DNA of 64,000 nucleotides from CAYYYG01 sp964490875 (GTDB taxonomy: Bacteria > Patescibacteriota > Microgenomatia > UBA1406 > GWC2-37-13). Positions 48,899 through 57,301 of the stretch are shown here, in pieces. A program made the position numbers and the translations under genes. Position 1 is the stretch's first letter, and every line of letters begins with the position of its first letter. The notes below the pieces were generated by a model, which made no database searches, was not told where the DNA came from, and saw only the letters and a list, made by a program, of their open reading frames with translations. The DNA lies in contig CAZBEF010000004.1 in the NCBI GenBank assembly GCA_964490875.1, positions 75,394-139,393 on the forward strand, in the 5' to 3' direction.

Positions 48899-50224
48899 AT
48901 GGAAAATGCGTATATTATTCAGGGGGGGAAGCCTCTGAAAGGAACTGTTCAGCTTTCTGGCGCCAAGAATGTGGCGCTAAAGGCTCTTATTGCTTCGCTT
49001 TTGTTTGAAGGCGATGTAACTTTGCAGAATGTTCCCCGAATCAATGATGTAACCGAGCTGATTCATCTGATCAATAAATTGGGTGCTAAAGCAGTTTTCA
49101 CTGACAAAAATACCGTTGTTATCAATAGTTCTACATTAAACAGTAATCGAGTAGATCTTTTGCATGGTTCTAAAATTCGCACATCGTTTATGATGTTCGC
49201 GCCGCTTCTGTTTAAATTCAAAGAAGCATTTATTCCCAATCCCGGCGGCTGCCGGTTAGGAGCCAGGCCTATAGACAGAATAATCGATGGTATGCGAACT
49301 CTCGGAGTTGAGGTGAATTATGACTCAACTACCGGATATTACCATGCTCAGATGAAAACCCCTGTCAAAGGAACCTATACATTTGCAAAACCTTCTCATA
49401 CCGGCACTGAACTATTGATTCTTATTGGCTTATTGTCCGAAAATCAGATCGTTATCCATGGTGCAGCCATGGAACCCGAAATAGATGACCTAATTAAATT
49501 CTTAAACGAAGGTGGAGCAAAGATTGTTCGTGATAAAACTACCATCACAGTCAATGGAATCAAAAGTTTGAATCAATCAAAACCGTACAGTATAATGCCA
49601 GACAGAATCGAAGCCATGACCTATGCCGTCCTCGGTGTTCTCACAAAGGGTGATATAACAATCTCTTCTATTTCAACAGATACAATTCAGGCATTCATAG
49701 ATTTTCTAAAGAATTCCGGAGCTGGGGTAGAACAAACCGAAAATAATGGCTGGCGATTTTATAATAAAGGCCCTCTCAAGCATCAGAATATTATTACCGG
49801 TCCGTATCCAGAATTTCTAACCGATTGGCAGCCATTGGCCGCTATATTAATGACTCAGGCAGAAGGAGAATCGCTCATTCACGAACGTATTTTCGAAAAT
49901 AGATTCGGTTATGTTTCTGAACTTCGGAAATTAGGAGCTGTTATTGAATATGTTGATGTTCCGGTAGAAAATCCCGCAGATTTTTATCATTTTAACTATG
50001 ATGCTTCTCACAAAAATCCTCAGGCGATAAAAGTTACTGGACCGCAAACCTATCACAATGGAGTCGTAACAATATCCGATATCCGGGCCGGTGTAACACT
50101 TGTTATAGCCGCATTGCTTGCCCCCGGTGAATCTATTGTTCACGGCGCATCAATGACAGAACGAGGCTACGAAGATGTGGTGGGGAAAGTTCGCAAACTG
50201 GGAGGCAACATTAAAAAAATTTAA
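48899..50224 (+). CDS. murA: MurA, UDP-GlcNAc 1-carboxyvinyltransferase
   Basis: First committed step of peptidoglycan synthesis: enolpyruvyl transfer from PEP to UDP-GlcNAc. It has 441 residues with the usual two-fold EPT architecture. Motifs: GTVQLSGAKNVALKALIASL (K23 and N24 region), the catalytic loop IPNPGGCRLGARPIDRI with Cys118, and EFLTDWQPLAAILMTQAEGE (about 303). The cysteine predicts sensitivity to fosfomycin. It is downstream of an F1 element and 5 bp before a HAD hydrolase gene. Confidence 0.96.
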   Translation: MENAYIIQGGKPLKGTVQLSGAKNVALKALIASLLFEGDVTLQNVPRINDVTELIHLINKLGAKAVFTDKNTVVINSSTLNSNRVDLLHGSKIRTSFMMFAPLLFKFKEAFIPNPGGCRLGARPIDRIIDGMRTLGVEVNYDSTTGYYHAQMKTPVKGTYTFAKPSHTGTELLILIGLLSENQIVIHGAAMEPEIDDLIKFLNEGGAKIVRDKTTITVNGIKSLNQSKPYSIMPDRIEAMTYAVLGVLTKGDITISSISTDTIQAFIDFLKNSGAGVEQTENNGWRFYNKGPLKHQNIITGPYPEFLTDWQPLAAILMTQAEGESLIHERIFENRFGYVSELRKLGAVIEYVDVPVENPADFYHFNYDASHKNPQAIKVTGPQTYHNGVVTISDIRAGVTLVIAALLAPGESIVHGASMTERGYEDVVGKVRKLGGNIKKI

Positions 50225-50229
50225 CTCCT

Positions 50230-50787
50230 ATGAAACTTCTGCTGGTGGATCTCGATGACACATTAATCGATACTTCTTCGTTTAAAAAGGATTTCTTTCA
50301 GAAAATTGCTGATCAGTTTGGTGTGTCGGCTTCTGAAATAGATCAGATTTATGAAATACAAAAAAAGGGACATATCGAAGGCTGGTTGAAAGAATTTGAA
50401 AAGTTGTTATCACGAAAATATAATAAACCGGTAGGATTTCTCGATCCGATTGTACGATCATCCCTTCAGCAACTTCTATTAAAGAAAGATGTACTAGAAT
50501 ATGTAAAAAAGTTTGAAGGGTATAAAGTACTTTTAACCTATGGCGACACCGGACTTCAGAAAGAAAAAATTAAGATACTTGGTCTTGAAAAATATCTAGA
50601 CGATATCATCATCACTTCAGAGAAGAAAATCAACTATCTTTCCGCAATTATTTCTGAAACTCATGTTACTCTTAATAATAGAGACTTTTCTGATGTAATC
50701 GCTCTTGAAGATAAAGAAAGTATAATTGCAGATATTAGAGCAAAATTCCCTTGGATACGCACCATTCACCCGGACAATTTAGTATAA
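50230..50787 (+). CDS. HAD-superfamily hydrolase, substrate unknown
   Basis: 185 residues. HAD motif I is LLLVDLDDTLIDTSS (DxDDT, about 5-15), motif II LLTYGDTG (about 97), and motif III lies around IITSEKKINY (about 121). The fourth motif is weak (VIALEDKESIIADI). It is likely a cytoplasmic phosphatase. Between murA and a sugar nucleotidyltransferase, it may act on a sugar phosphate, but that is inference from position only. Confidence 0.75.
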   Translation: MKLLLVDLDDTLIDTSSFKKDFFQKIADQFGVSASEIDQIYEIQKKGHIEGWLKEFEKLLSRKYNKPVGFLDPIVRSSLQQLLLKKDVLEYVKKFEGYKVLLTYGDTGLQKEKIKILGLEKYLDDIIITSEKKINYLSAIISETHVTLNNRDFSDVIALEDKESIIADIRAKFPWIRTIHPDNLV

Positions 50788-50802
50788 TATAACAACCTAA
50801 TT

Positions 50803-52008
50803 ATGCAAAAACTATCGGCAGTTATTTTGGCCGCAGGCAATGGCACTCGTTTTAAACCGCTTACCCATACAGTGCCAAAACCGCTCATTAAAATCGCCAA
50901 TAAGCCAGCCATGCTCTACAACATGGAGGCGATGGCTCCATATGTAGATGAATTCATTATTGTAACAGGCTATTTGAAGGAAAAGTTCGAGGAACAGTTT
51001 GGCGGAATTTTTAAGGGAATTCCAGTAACTTTAGTCGAACAGAAAGAACAGAAAGGAACTTCAGACGCCCTCATGGCAGCAAAAAATTTTATAAAAAATG
51101 ATTCTTTTTTCCTTATTTACGGCGACGATTTATACCATCCCGATTTTTTCAAACTTCTGAATGAACGAGGCAATGGTGCAATCGGGCAGGCAGAAGAACA
51201 ATGGCAGAATTATGGAATCTTTCAGCTGAAAGAAAACAAATATCTTGAAAAAATTGTTGAAAAGCCGCAGACATTTATCGGCCGGTTAGCCAATATTGGA
51301 GTCTACCGCCTGCAAAAGTCTATTTTTGATTTAGCTGCCGAAGTTAAGCCTTCTATCCGCGGCGAGTACGAAGTTACCGATTTAGTTACCTATTTCGCGC
51401 AGAAGAATCCTGTTGAGGTTATAGAAGTAAAAGAAGGCTGGATTCCGTTAAGTTATCCATGGCATATTCTTTCTGCCACCGAATATGTTCTGAAAAATAT
51501 TGAAACAAAAATTGAAGGAACGGTAGAAGAAGGTGCTACCATTCATGGCAATGTTATTCTCGGAAAAAATTCGGTCATTAAAGCCGGTTCATATCTTGAT
51601 GGAAATTTTATCATCGGAGAGAATACAGTCATCGGCCCAAATTGTCATCTACGTAAATTTGCGGCGATTGGTGATAACAGTATTGTAGGTTTTGCAGTTG
51701 AGGTTAACAGCTGTGTTATCGGTGATGGAGTACATGCAAAACATCATGCCAATCTTGACTGCAGTATTTTGGGCAATAACGTTAATATTGCAGCAGGCAC
51801 GATGATTGCAAATCTCCGACATGATAATGCCAATATAAAAACCATGATAAACGGCAAACTTGTAGACACCGGCAGGCGAAAGTTCGGCGCCATAATCGGC
51901 GATAATGCAAAATTTGGAATTCATACTACTATTTATCCCGGCCGAAAAATATACAGCGGCGTCTGGACACTGCCTGGTGAAGTTATTAAAGAAGATAAGG
52001 AAAAGTAA
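50803..52008 (+). CDS. GlmU-like bifunctional sugar-1-phosphate nucleotidyl/acetyltransferase
   Basis: 401 residues. The N-terminal nucleotidyltransferase shows LSAVILAAGNGTRFKPLTHT and VPKPLIKIANKPAM. A C-terminal left-handed beta-helix (about 240-385) runs through hexapeptide-like turns to AAGTMIANLRHDNANIK, DTGRRKFGAIIGDNAKFGIH and TTIYPGRKI. This two-domain plan resembles the archaeal-type enzymes that make UDP-GlcNAc from GlcN-1-P. A role supplying MurA and MurG fits the location. A pure UTP or dTTP glucose-1-P transferase remains possible. Confidence 0.83.
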   Translation: MQKLSAVILAAGNGTRFKPLTHTVPKPLIKIANKPAMLYNMEAMAPYVDEFIIVTGYLKEKFEEQFGGIFKGIPVTLVEQKEQKGTSDALMAAKNFIKNDSFFLIYGDDLYHPDFFKLLNERGNGAIGQAEEQWQNYGIFQLKENKYLEKIVEKPQTFIGRLANIGVYRLQKSIFDLAAEVKPSIRGEYEVTDLVTYFAQKNPVEVIEVKEGWIPLSYPWHILSATEYVLKNIETKIEGTVEEGATIHGNVILGKNSVIKAGSYLDGNFIIGENTVIGPNCHLRKFAAIGDNSIVGFAVEVNSCVIGDGVHAKHHANLDCSILGNNVNIAAGTMIANLRHDNANIKTMINGKLVDTGRRKFGAIIGDNAKFGIHTTIYPGRKIYSGVWTLPGEVIKEDKEK

Positions 52009-52010
52009 TT

Positions 52011-52979
52011 ATGAAGAAAGTAACTGTCTTAGGAGGCGGAACCGGCACATTTGTGGTGCTTTCCGGACTTAAAAAGTACCAACTCGATCTTTCAGCAATC
52101 GTAACGATGATGGATTCGGGCGGCTCAACCGGGCGTTTGCGCGACCAGCTCGGCGTTCTGCCACCAGGGGATCTTCGTCAATGTCTTGTTGCCTTGTCCG
52201 AAGCTTCCGAATTATGGCGCAAACTTTTTCTATACCGGTTTGAAACAGGCGATTTAGAAGGGCACAACTTCGGCAATATTTTTTTGTCTGCTCTTGAAAA
52301 AGTAACCACAAACTATGATGAGGTAATGGATACTGTAAGTTATGTTTTAAAAACAAAAGGGCATGTTATTCCGGTAACGTATGAAAAAACACATGTCTGC
52401 GCAAAGTATGAAAGCGGGAAAGTAATTGTCGGCGAAACATACATCGATGAAGGAAATTCAGAAAAAACTAGGATAGTTGAAACTTATTTAGATCCTGTTG
52501 TTAATCCCAATAGTAAAGCGGTCGAGCGTTTGCAAAGTACTGATTATCTTATTGTGGGCCCCGGTGATCTGTATACAAGTATTATTCCAGTGCTCCTTGT
52601 GGACGATCTAAAAACTAAAATCAAAAACAGTAAAGCAAAAATAATTTATATGCTTAATTTGGTTACCAAGTCAGGCCAGACAACCAATTATACGGCCAGC
52701 GATCATGTTGCTGATCTAACTAAATATCTGGGCAGAACACCAGATTATATATTTGTTAATAATGGTGAAATTCTTCCCGAAGTTTTAGAATGGTATACAT
52801 CGCATGGTGAAAAGCCGGTTGAAGATGATTTGAATACTGACAACTTTTCTGGAACAATAATACGTACAGACTTGGTGGACCGGAAACAGTTCACTAAAAC
52901 AGATGCCGATAAATTAAGCAGAAGCATTTTACGCCATGATTCAGATAAGTTGGCAGAAGAAATATTGAAAATTATATAA
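52011..52979 (+). CDS. YvcK/CofD-family protein (gluconeogenesis factor)
   Basis: 322 residues with VTVLGGGTGTFVVLSGLKKY at the N-terminus, MMDSGGSTGRLRDQLGVLPPGDLRQCLVAL (about 35-65), GHNFGNIFLSAL and YLIVGPGDLYTSIIPVLLV. This is the YvcK family of UDP-sugar-binding proteins, which in Bacillus is needed for cell shape and PBP1 placement. It starts 2 bp after the GlmU-like gene and is followed by dgkA and mraY, agreeing with a wall-related role. Confidence 0.92.
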   Translation: MKKVTVLGGGTGTFVVLSGLKKYQLDLSAIVTMMDSGGSTGRLRDQLGVLPPGDLRQCLVALSEASELWRKLFLYRFETGDLEGHNFGNIFLSALEKVTTNYDEVMDTVSYVLKTKGHVIPVTYEKTHVCAKYESGKVIVGETYIDEGNSEKTRIVETYLDPVVNPNSKAVERLQSTDYLIVGPGDLYTSIIPVLLVDDLKTKIKNSKAKIIYMLNLVTKSGQTTNYTASDHVADLTKYLGRTPDYIFVNNGEILPEVLEWYTSHGEKPVEDDLNTDNFSGTIIRTDLVDRKQFTKTDADKLSRSILRHDSDKLAEEILKII

Positions 52980-52983
52980 AAGA

Positions 52984-53346
52984 ATGGTTAAACGTCATGT
53001 TATGTCTTTTAAAAACGCATACGATGGCTTAGTATGGGTTATAAAAACAGAACAGAACTATCGCATTCATATAAGTCTTTCCATTATTGCTCTTCTTCTC
53101 GGCTACTTATTGCACATCAGCTATTTTGAATTTCTAATTGTTCTTATTCTTATATTCCTTGGGCTTGCTATCGAAATGGTTAATACTTCAATCGAAGAAG
53201 CCACCGACGCAATAGACACTAAATGGCGTCAGGATTTAAAAATCGCCAAAGACGTTGCTGCCGGCGCCATGCTGGTATTTGCTTTCGGCGCTTTAGTAAT
53301 ATCAGCAATCATTTTTATTCCCAGATTAATTATTTTTCTACGATAA
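52984..53346 (+). CDS. dgkA: DgkA-family lipid kinase (diacylglycerol or undecaprenol kinase)
   Basis: 120-residue membrane protein with three hydrophobic segments. It has the family motifs SFKNAYDGLVWVIKTEQNYRIH near the N-terminus and AIEMVNTSIEEATDAID (about 60), then KDVAAGAMLVFAFGALVIS. Gram-positive members phosphorylate undecaprenol. Located just before mraY, it may supply undecaprenyl phosphate for lipid I. A second in-frame ATG at 53002 is an alternative start. Confidence 0.9.
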   Translation: MVKRHVMSFKNAYDGLVWVIKTEQNYRIHISLSIIALLLGYLLHISYFEFLIVLILIFLGLAIEMVNTSIEEATDAIDTKWRQDLKIAKDVAAGAMLVFAFGALVISAIIFIPRLIIFLR

Positions 53347-53370
53347 CCGTCGTATATATTAATTTTATCT

Positions 53371-54408
53371 ATGGCTTTATATCTATTTGCAACTCTCATT
53401 TCAGCACTATTGCATTTTGTGCTTGTAGTTCCATTTATCAACTTTTTATATAAACTAAAGCTCCAGCGAAGTAAACAGCACACTTTGGACGCTTTCAATA
53501 AACCGACACCGATATTCGACAAGTTTCATCAGCATAAAACAGGCACACCAGTCGGAGGAGGCATTCTTATTGTCATGACAACTATTTTGCTGTTTGGCTA
53601 CTTTTTATTCCTTTTTGTAATATTTAATCGACAAATAGTTTCTAATTACCCATCGATTATTTCAGAAATAAAAATTATTCTTTTTACCTTCATCAGTTTT
53701 GCGTTTTTGGGAATTTATGACGATCTCAATAAAATCTTCTTCTGGAAAGCAAAACAGTTTTTCGGCATTAAGCTCCGCCACAAGCTGATTATTGAGATAG
53801 TCCTGGCGCTTATTGTTTCTTATTGGTTATTTTCTGAACTTAAAATAAGTTTTATATATATTCCTTTTCTCCATGTATTTGATCTCCATTACTTTTATAT
53901 TGCTTTTGCAGCCTTTGTTATTGTTGCGTTTGCCAACGCCGTAAATATTACCGATGGTCTGGATGGACTGGCGAGCGGAATTTTGGTTTTTGCTCTTACT
54001 GCATTCTGGGTAATCGCCCATGCCATTATCGATGTTCCGACTTCATTATTTATTGCAATCTGGCTTGGCGGCCTCATCGCATTTTTGTATTTCAACATTC
54101 ATCCGGCGCGTATATTTTTAGGCGATACCGGTGCTCTGTCTTTCGGCGCTACATTTGCCGTAATCGGCCTGATTTTAGGTAAATCATTTGCACTTCCGAT
54201 TGTCGGCGGCGTGTTTTTCATCGAAATTTTTACCTCACTTGCACAGCTTTTGTCGAAGCGATTCCTCAAAAAGAAACTGTTTCCGGTGGCGCCATTGCAT
54301 CTGTGGCTTCAGCTTAAGGGCTGGACAGAACCCAAAATTGTGATGAGATTATGGATTATTTCCATATTGTTTGCAATTCTCGGGCTCATGATTGCTTTTA
54401 TGAAGTGA
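53371..54408 (+). CDS. mraY: MraY, phospho-MurNAc-pentapeptide transferase
   Basis: Membrane enzyme that makes lipid I from UDP-MurNAc-peptide and undecaprenyl phosphate. It has 345 residues with about ten membrane segments. Conserved loops are HQHKTGTPVGGGILIVMTT (about 50), FLGIYDDLNKI (Asp-rich, about 111), NAVNITDGLDGLASGI (about 190), ARIFLGDTGALSFGA (about 248) and APLHLWLQLKGWTEPKIVMRLW (the final His-rich loop). murL follows 13 bp later. Confidence 0.95.
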   Translation: MALYLFATLISALLHFVLVVPFINFLYKLKLQRSKQHTLDAFNKPTPIFDKFHQHKTGTPVGGGILIVMTTILLFGYFLFLFVIFNRQIVSNYPSIISEIKIILFTFISFAFLGIYDDLNKIFFWKAKQFFGIKLRHKLIIEIVLALIVSYWLFSELKISFIYIPFLHVFDLHYFYIAFAAFVIVAFANAVNITDGLDGLASGILVFALTAFWVIAHAIIDVPTSLFIAIWLGGLIAFLYFNIHPARIFLGDTGALSFGATFAVIGLILGKSFALPIVGGVFFIEIFTSLAQLLSKRFLKKKLFPVAPLHLWLQLKGWTEPKIVMRLWIISILFAILGLMIAFMK

Positions 54409-54421
54409 TACCATTATATAT

Positions 54422-55726
54422 ATGAGTTCAAAAGCCCAATCCTTTGAATTTACTTCTTACAATTTTGATCTGAATGAACGAAAAGCTTATTTCAGATATA
54501 CGGTCCATATTTCCGAATTTGAGAAGCTAGAATTTAGCGAGTCTTTATTCTTCCCGGAAATGTTTCCCGATGAAGATTCTATAGATCATGATCTGGTTCA
54601 TGCCTGTTTGTATAATCTGCATCTTATATTGGGCATAAGTTATTGGAAAGCTCACTGTGCTTCATCGATCATTATTCCTGAAAATCCTTTGTCTAAAAGC
54701 CAGGCTGATTTCTGGAACACTGTCTACAAAAAAGGTCTGGGCGAATTCTTCTATCGAAATTCAATAAATTTTAAAGATCTTATTCATTTTCCGTTTGAAT
54801 CGTCACCTTCACATGAACCAGTGAAAGTGAATGTCGAAAACAGATCGTTAGTTGGTGTCGGCGGTGGAAAAGACTCAATAGTCGCCATCGAACAGATGAA
54901 AGAGAAGAATCTGCCATTTACCGGTTTTGTTTTAGAAGGCGCGAAGGAGTCTGCAGTCATAAAGGAAGTTATTGAATTAGCGGGCATTTCAACACTTAAA
55001 GTTCAACGCAATCTAGATCCAAAGTTATTTGAGTTGAACTCCTCAGGAACTGTCTTTAACGGTCATATTCCAATCTCTGCCATTTATGCGTTCGTCGGGT
55101 TACTTGCAGCCAGTTTATATGGATATAATTCAGTTATCGTTGCCAATGAACGAAGCGCCGATGTTGGGAATGTCAGGTATCTGGATGAAGAGATTAATCA
55201 TCAGTGGAGTAAGTCGCAGGAGTTTGAGAAGTTATTTCAGAGTTATGTAAAAGATTTTATTACTCCGTCTATCGTATATAAATCGCTGCTCAGATCTGAT
55301 TCCGAACTGAATATCATCAAGAAGTTTTCTGCATATGAAAAATATTTTCCGGTTTTTTCCAGTTGTAATCGGAATTTTGCCCTTACCAAGGTAGCAGATA
55401 AGCGCTGGTGCGGTGAATGCCCCAAGTGCGCGTTTGTGTTTGCCGGGATGGCCGCGTTTCTGCCGAAGGAAAAGGTTATAAGTATTTTTAATAAGGATCT
55501 GTTTGCCGACGCGAATCTGGTTCCATTATTTAAACAGTTGGCTGGTCTGCAGGATATGAAGCCGTTTGAGTGTGTTGGTACTTTTGATGAAACAAAGCTG
55601 GCGTTGTATTTGGCGTATGAGAAGAAGGAGTATGCCGGAGAGCCGGTTATGGAGATGTTTGTAAGTGAAATTCTGCCGAGTATTGGTAATGTTGAATCAT
55701 TGAAGTCTGCTATATTGTCTGCTTGA
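54422..55726 (+). CDS. murL: MurL-like UDP-MurNAc-L-Ala-L-Glu epimerase
   Basis: 434-residue protein matching the MurL family. In Xanthomonas, MurL epimerises the terminal L-Glu of UDP-MurNAc-L-Ala-L-Glu to D-Glu in an ATP-dependent reaction and works with a MurD-type ligase (MurD2) that adds L-Glu. The PP-loop-like LVGVGGGKDSIVAIEQM is at about residue 142, and a cysteine cluster KRWCGECPKCAFVFAGMAAF at about 326. Between them are ANERSADVGNVRYLDEEINHQWSKS-type sequences. It lies between mraY and murD, and no murI is in the window. I infer the same pathway here. Confidence 0.85.
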   Translation: MSSKAQSFEFTSYNFDLNERKAYFRYTVHISEFEKLEFSESLFFPEMFPDEDSIDHDLVHACLYNLHLILGISYWKAHCASSIIIPENPLSKSQADFWNTVYKKGLGEFFYRNSINFKDLIHFPFESSPSHEPVKVNVENRSLVGVGGGKDSIVAIEQMKEKNLPFTGFVLEGAKESAVIKEVIELAGISTLKVQRNLDPKLFELNSSGTVFNGHIPISAIYAFVGLLAASLYGYNSVIVANERSADVGNVRYLDEEINHQWSKSQEFEKLFQSYVKDFITPSIVYKSLLRSDSELNIIKKFSAYEKYFPVFSSCNRNFALTKVADKRWCGECPKCAFVFAGMAAFLPKEKVISIFNKDLFADANLVPLFKQLAGLQDMKPFECVGTFDETKLALYLAYEKKEYAGEPVMEMFVSEILPSIGNVESLKSAILSA

Positions 55727-55739
55727 AAATTCTAGCATC

Positions 55740-55767
55740 TGTCATGCCGAATTTATTTCGGCATCCC
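55740..55767. repeat. 28-bp hairpin, exact inverted copy of 40088-40115
   Basis: TGTCATGCCGAATTTATTTC onward, with stem ATGCCGAA/TTCGGCAT. It is identical as reverse complement to the right half of the element between mraZ and rsmH, and lies just after the murL stop. Confidence 0.75.
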
Positions 55768-55777
55768 AAAATAATTT

Positions 55778-55982
55778 AGAAAATCTGGTAGATTCTGCTA
55801 GTCGAAGTTTTGAATAAATCCGGCAGGGACCGTCGCTCGTATTTTCCCATCAGTGCTCATTTTAGATGTGTTTCTATAGTTGGCAGCCTGAAATGATAAT
55901 GACTCGTGTTCTACCAAAGTTGGATGGCAACCTTAAGGGTCATTGCGCGCTGATGGGATCCCTATACTCGCGCCACCTGCCT
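55778..55982. repeat. F2 palindromic element, copy d, with two stacked left ends
   Basis: The first left end AGAAAATCTGGTAGATTCTG (55778-55797) is the same as in copy b. A second left end, GGCAGGGACCGTCGCTCG, follows 36 bases later, and then a core very close to copy e: CCCATCAGTGCTC, GTTGGCAGCCTGAAA, CTCGTGTTC and CTGATGGGA. The right end is CGCGCCACCTGCC. With the next remnant it fills the 312-bp murL-murD gap. Confidence 0.75.
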
Positions 55983-55989
55983 CATTCAC

Positions 55990-56007
55990 ATAAATTCGTA
56001 TCGAGCG
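55990..56007. repeat. F1 left-arm remnant, inverted
   Basis: ATAAATTCGTATCGAGCG is the reverse complement of an F1 left end (CGCTCGATACGAATTT). No right arm is seen. Confidence 0.5.
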
Positions 56008-56025
56008 ATAGTATATTTAAACCTG

Positions 56026-56031
56026 TATAAT
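56026..56031 (+). promoter_or_regulatory. murD -10 box
   Basis: Perfect TATAAT seven bases before the murD ATG. The -35 region is weak. It fits the leaderless pattern of the window. Confidence 0.45.
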
Positions 56032-56038
56032 TATTAGC

Positions 56039-57256
56039 ATGAAACTAGAAGAGCTAAAGGGCAAGAAAATATTGATTCTCGGCTATGGCACAGAAGGCAA
56101 AGCAACAGAACAATATCTGAAGGCCATGATTCCTGATGCTGAAATAGGTATTGCAGACCAATCAATAAATAAAGATTATCTTTCCATGCAGAAGGATTAT
56201 GATCTTGTAATAAAAACACCAGGAATCAAAAAATCATTGATAACTATTCCATATACAACTGCGACAAATATATTCTTCGCGAATGTGAAAGGCACAACGA
56301 TCGGCGTTACCGGATCAAAGGGCAAAAGCACCACGGCTTCGCTGATTCATCATATTCTCAAATCAGCCGGCAAGAATTCTCATCTCGCCGGCAACATAGG
56401 CCAGCCGCTTCTTGCAGAACTTCTGACTTCTAATAATCCTGAAGATATTTTTGTCTGCGAGCTATCAAGCTATCAAACCGAAGATCTGCAGTACTCGCCT
56501 CACAAATCTGTCATCACAAGCTTATTCCCCGAGCATATGGATTATCATGGCAGTGTGGAGCAGTATTATTCTTCCAAGAAAAATCTTCTTTCACATGCAA
56601 AGGCGGAAGATTATTTTATCTATAATCCAAAATACGAATTACTGCCACATTGGGCAAAAGAATTTCCGGGTAATTCTATTGAAGTCACTGGTTTGTATCC
56701 GTTGCAGAATTCCCAGCTTATCGGCGAACATAATGCCGAAAATGCCCAGCTTGCAGTAAGCGTAGCAAAACTTTTTTCTATTATTGATGAAGAAGTCCAA
56801 TCGGCAGTTCAATCTTTTAAACCTCTTGCACACCGTCTGGAATATGTAGGAACATTCAAAAATATTAAATTTTATGATGACGCAATTTCTACAGCGCCTG
56901 AAGCAACTATAGCAGCTATTAAAACTCTTTCACCTGTTGGAACTCTTTTTATCGGCGGTGAAGATAGAGGATATGATTTCAATGAACTGGTCGATCTCAT
57001 CTTAAAAAATGGTATTCGAAATCTGGTTTTGTTTCCAACAAGCGGAGAAAAGATCGAAGCACTTCTGAAGGAAAAATCACCGTCAATCAATATCCTTAAA
57101 ACCTCTTCTATGAAAGAAGCAGTCGAATTTGCTTATAAAAATACTCCATCCGGATCCATTTGTCTTTTATCTACCGCTTCACCAAGTTACAGCCTCTGGA
57201 AAAATTTTGAAGAGAAGGGAAATGAATTTCAGAAATGGGTGAGGGAATTAAGCTGA
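56039..57256 (+). CDS. murD: MurD-type ligase (probably MurD2, partner of MurL)
   Basis: Mur ligase that adds glutamate to UDP-MurNAc-L-Ala. It has 405 residues with an N-terminal Rossmann-like domain (KILILGYGTEGKATEQYL), ATP loop TTIGVTGSKGKSTTASLIHHIL (about 83), CELSSYQTEDLQYSPHKSVIT, FPEHMDYHGSVEQYYSSKKN and the C-terminal FIGGEDRGYDFNELVD. The neighbouring murL makes it likely that this enzyme adds L-Glu, as Xanthomonas MurD2 does, and not D-Glu. The sequence alone does not settle the stereochemistry. Confidence 0.9.
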   Translation: MKLEELKGKKILILGYGTEGKATEQYLKAMIPDAEIGIADQSINKDYLSMQKDYDLVIKTPGIKKSLITIPYTTATNIFFANVKGTTIGVTGSKGKSTTASLIHHILKSAGKNSHLAGNIGQPLLAELLTSNNPEDIFVCELSSYQTEDLQYSPHKSVITSLFPEHMDYHGSVEQYYSSKKNLLSHAKAEDYFIYNPKYELLPHWAKEFPGNSIEVTGLYPLQNSQLIGEHNAENAQLAVSVAKLFSIIDEEVQSAVQSFKPLAHRLEYVGTFKNIKFYDDAISTAPEATIAAIKTLSPVGTLFIGGEDRGYDFNELVDLILKNGIRNLVLFPTSGEKIEALLKEKSPSINILKTSSMKEAVEFAYKNTPSGSICLLSTASPSYSLWKNFEEKGNEFQKWVRELS

Positions 57257-57301
57257 CAATTCGTTCTTTATACTTTATTCGCAATATTCTATACTCTGCT
57301 T

